From Daldinia sp. FL1419 (taxonomy: Eukaryota; Ascomycota; Sordariomycetes; Xylariales; Hypoxylaceae), in assembly GCA_025201765.1 (NCBI GenBank), contig MU623579.1, positions 1-34,607 on the forward strand: a DNA stretch of 34,607 bases, in the 5' to 3' direction. The notes under the pieces were generated by a model that was not told the origin of the DNA, did not search any database, and worked only from the letters and a program-made list of their open reading frames with translations. This document shows positions 32,433 through 34,607 of this stretch, piece by piece (positions within the stretch are counted from its first letter, which is position 1; each line of letters opens with the position of its first letter). A program made the position numbers and the translations under genes.

Positions 32433-33648
32433 TTATTTATTTATTATTTATTTATTATTTATTTATTACTACCCCGATTTACCTAGAATATATTATAGGT
32501 ATCTGGTCCATCTCTTAATATTTATTCTAAGTAGGAATTGTGTTCCGGAGAAAACTTACCTACTACTTATTTAAATAAATTATATTGTTATAATTTTAGT
32601 TTTACCCTGTATTTTTATTAGAACTTACTTTTTAATAAAAATAATTAAATTTTAATATAAAAAAATATTTTATATATTATAATATTAATTATGTGAAGTG
32701 GTATGGTAATAACCTAGGTGTGAAATAACAATAAAATCTAAAATAATTTTATTATTTTTTTTTAATAAATAATAAAAATATTATTATATTATAAAGAAAT
32801 TATTCCAGAAGAAGGTTGGAATATATATAATTTATATAAGGTATAAATATATATAAATAATGTTATATCTTTATAAAAAATTATTATATATTTTTATTTT
32901 TATAACCTTTTTTTTAATATTACAATATTATATTTATTTTCTAAAATGGCTTAAAATGGTATTATTAACCTATAGCCCTTCCTAACTAACCTTAATCTTC
33001 TTTATATATTTTATTTACGTTTTATAATATTATAATATAATATCACTATGCTTATTATATTTATAATTCAATATTACCTTAAAAACCCACTTTATTTTCA
33101 TATATACATTATATTAAATAAAAGAAAACTTACATATTTATAAATGTTTTATTATTTTTCTAATATTATTTTATTATTAGCCTTCTTTAAATATTTTAAT
33201 CTTTTTATTAAAAATTATTATAATATTTTAAATTTAATATAATATTTTAATATTATATTACATTAAAATTATAATCCCAATATGGTTATATATTATAAAA
33301 ATGATTTACTTGCCAAAAATAAAGAACTATATGAAAAGTATGGTTACACCTTTTTGGCGCAATTTTAAGAATTAATTATTAAAATTTTATTATAACTTTT
33401 CCAAAATTTTCAAATTTTTAAGAAATTTATTAAAGAATTATTAATAATATTAAATAATTATTTTTATTATATTCAGTCTTTTGCTCGCCAGGTCCACAAC
33501 TTTCGTACGTTCCAGCAATCCTGGGAGGACTATTTATTTTAGTATTATTGACGCTATGATTATCCTGCGGTGCGACCCCTCTCCGTATCTATGCCGCTAA
33601 TGATTGCTAACTGCGATGTAGGGTTTACGGGGATCAGCTCTGGAGGGT
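32433..33648 (-). mobile_element. LINE-like element, longest copy (1216 bp), with 11-bp target duplication
   Basis: Inserted in the miniature element. ATATAATTTAT is present on both sides (32422-32432 and 33649-33659), while the uninterrupted copy at 28155-28175 has a single equivalent. The minus-strand 3' end carries an AAAT/AAT tail (32433-32466). The body reads GGTAGTAATAAATAAATAAT-type sequence and matches copies at 4750-5480 and 9825-10862 in reverse. The tail, the variable-length target duplication and the variable 5' ends support target-primed reverse transcription. The 5'-most 176 bp are not RIPped. Confidence 0.7.
33473..33648 (-). other. UnRIPped island of normal GC content at the 5' end of the LINE-like copy
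   Basis: About 176 bp with CpG-rich, balanced sequence (for example CTTTCGTACGTTCCAGCAAT, CCTGCGGTGCGACCCCTCTC). Only the innermost part, up to about 33490, has a counterpart at 9825, so most of it is single-copy in this window. RIP acts on duplicated DNA, so this part was probably not duplicated when RIP occurred. On the minus strand a frame stays open for about 53 codons, including SPPRIAGTYESCGPGEQKTE, but I recognise no domain. No tRNA fold was found. Confidence 0.6.
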
Positions 33649-33965
33649 ATATAATTTATATTATATAAATTTAATATTATAAAAAAATTGAAAAGTTCCT
33701 TTTGGAAATATAAAAGAAATTGGTTAAAATATTAACGATTTTAGGCCTACTTTTCCGTTATTTATTTTTAATAAATTGAAAGAAATTGTATAAAATTTAG
33801 AAAAGATATTGTAATTATTACTTTTAAAAGAGATATTTAAATCTTTAAATTGATTTTTAATATAATTTTTTTTAAATAAAATGTATATTTATGTACAGAT
33901 GTATTTTATATGTATTTTTGCTGATTAGTTGATTTGTTTAATTAGTTGACTTGTGGGGTACGTTA

Positions 33966-34093
33966 ATAAGGTTTTGCAAGGTAGTTCCAATTATGTAATT
34001 TGGTATTAAATTAATAATCCTAAAATAAAAACAATTGGTCCTAAATGTCAAACTAATTATAATACAATTAATCCCAAAAAACTAATTTCTTTA
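33966..34093 (-). repeat. Left end of repeat R1 (copy d, reversed)
   Basis: The minus strand reads TTAGTTTTTTGGGATTAATT, then TAGTTTGACATTTAGGACCA, aligning with the R1 left terminus at 5727 and 14788, followed by the ATAATTGGAACTACCTTGCA segment. It is bounded by the miniature element at 33965 and by the LINE-like tail at 34099. Confidence 0.6.
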
Positions 34094-34098
34094 TAATA

Positions 34099-34168
<70 letters not shown>
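34099..34168. repeat. (TTA)n microsatellite, about 23 units
   Basis: Pure trinucleotide run. It is the simple-repeat tail of the adjacent LINE-like copy. Its purity suggests recent expansion or slippage after RIP. Confidence 0.95.
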
Positions 34169-34607
34169 TATTATTACCCCAATTTACTTAAAATATATTA
34201 CAGATATCCAATTCATCTTTTAATATTTATTCCAAATAAAAACCATATTTCAGAGAAAATTTACCTACTATTTATCTAATTAAATTACATTATTATAATT
34301 TTAATTTTATTTTATATTTTTATTAAAATTTACTTTTTAATAAAAATAATTAAATTTTAATATAGAAAAACATTTTATATATTATAATATCTAAACTTTA
34401 TAAAATAATATAATAATAACCCAAATATAGGATAATAATAAAATTTAAAATAATTTTATTATTATTTTTAATAAATAATAAAAATATTATTATATTATAA
34501 AAGAATTATTCCAAAAAAGGTTAGAATATATATAATTTATATAAAATATAAATATATATAAATAATTTTATATTTTTATAAAAAATTATTATTTATTTTT
34601 ATTTTTA
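34099..34607 (-). mobile_element. LINE-like element, copy 4, with (TAA)n tail, cut by the window end
   Basis: Starts with about 70 bp of perfect TTA units (34099-34168), the tail of an element read on the minus strand. Then comes the 3' end seen in the other copies (TTACCCCAATTTACTTAAAA, GATATCCAATTCATC). The 5' end lies outside the window. The tail length differs between copies: TAA here, AAAT at 32433, a mix at 10843. Confidence 0.65.

Larger units (their letters stand above)
32306..33965. mobile_element. Second copy of the miniature element, RIPped and split by a LINE-like insertion
   Basis: 32306-32432 matches the left 120 bp of the element at 28037 (CATCAACCGATCAAACAAGT, then CAACCAATCAGCTGAAATAT). 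33649-33963 matches its right part and ends GACTTGTGGGGTACGT, with TA at 33964-33965. Between them lies a 1.2-kb insertion. Compared with 28037-28470, CpG and CpA sites have become TpG and TpA: GCACGTTTACGCACAG there reads TATATTTATGTACAG here. Its left TIR end is degraded (TTGTGTGAC). Confidence 0.8.

Noticed and set aside
33473..33648. tRNA, 5S rRNA or snRNA gene in the GC island
   Set aside because: No cloverleaf, anticodon arm or internal control boxes could be drawn on either strand.
1..34607. Mitochondrial genome or bacterial AT-rich DNA
   Set aside because: A normal-composition nuclear YAE1 gene, LTR and TIR transposons of fungal type, and RIP-type transition patterns argue for nuclear ascomycete DNA; no mitochondrial genes or tRNAs are present.

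Overview
The window looks like an AT-rich, gene-poor block of a filamentous ascomycete (Pezizomycotina-type) nuclear genome. Almost all of it is dead transposable-element sequence carrying the marks of repeat-induced point mutation (RIP). Base composition is extremely A+T rich. Long stretches have almost no C (about 22000-26700) or almost no G (about 30000-31200) on the + strand. Copies of the same repeat differ mainly by C-to-T or G-to-A changes, and the transposon reading frames are full of stops where CAA, CAG or TGG codons are expected. No tRNA, rRNA or CRISPR array was seen.

The only intact protein-coding gene I can support is a fungal YAE1 homologue (complement 2539-3129), an adaptor in cytosolic Fe-S protein assembly. 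It sits in an island of normal base composition of about 0.65 kb. A 639-bp TA-flanked Tc1/impala-like miniature element lies 18 bp from its stop codon, and a terminal inverted repeat of a second DNA-transposon family lies about 62 bp from its start.

Layout: 1-861, right part of a TA-flanked DNA transposon; 864-1870, repeat R2; 1881-2519, miniature element; 2539-3129, YAE1; 3194-5480, TIR fragment, small repeat R5, reversed repeat R1 and a 5'-truncated LINE-like copy; 5727-9738, R1 with a complete 1838-bp TA-flanked transposon inserted in it; 9766-10862, microsatellite and second LINE-like copy; about 10870-11770, second R2; 12796-13350, LTR-like fragment; 13414-13736, an unRIPped, frameshifted ORF relic of unknown origin; 14788-17712, third R1 with the clearest tandem array; 18880-19560, a degraded coding relic; about 19610-32025, a nested Ty1/copia complex; 32166-34607, R5, a miniature element split by a LINE-like insertion, an R1 end, and a last LINE-like copy running off the window.

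The nested complex can be read in layers. An older copia element (copia-2) has its integrase end at 20620-21986, its reverse transcriptase and RNase H at 27308-29523, and a proposed very long 3' LTR at 29524-32025. A second copia element (copia-1, 21987-27301, LTRs of about 118 bp) is inserted into it. A 434-bp miniature DNA element (28037-28470) is inserted in the copia-2 reverse-transcriptase frame; omitting it and one TA leaves one continuous frame. Protein signatures are readable in both copia elements despite RIP: protease, integrase, reverse transcriptase and RNase H in copia-1, and integrase, reverse transcriptase and the RNase H end in copia-2.

The most unusual pattern is a module of about 280 bp containing a TATAAA-like box. 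It is repeated in tandem in R1 and in the proposed long copia-2 LTR, in places first forward and then inverted. All element names here (R1, R2, R5, copia-1, copia-2) are local labels, and family assignments come from motifs read by eye, not from database searches.
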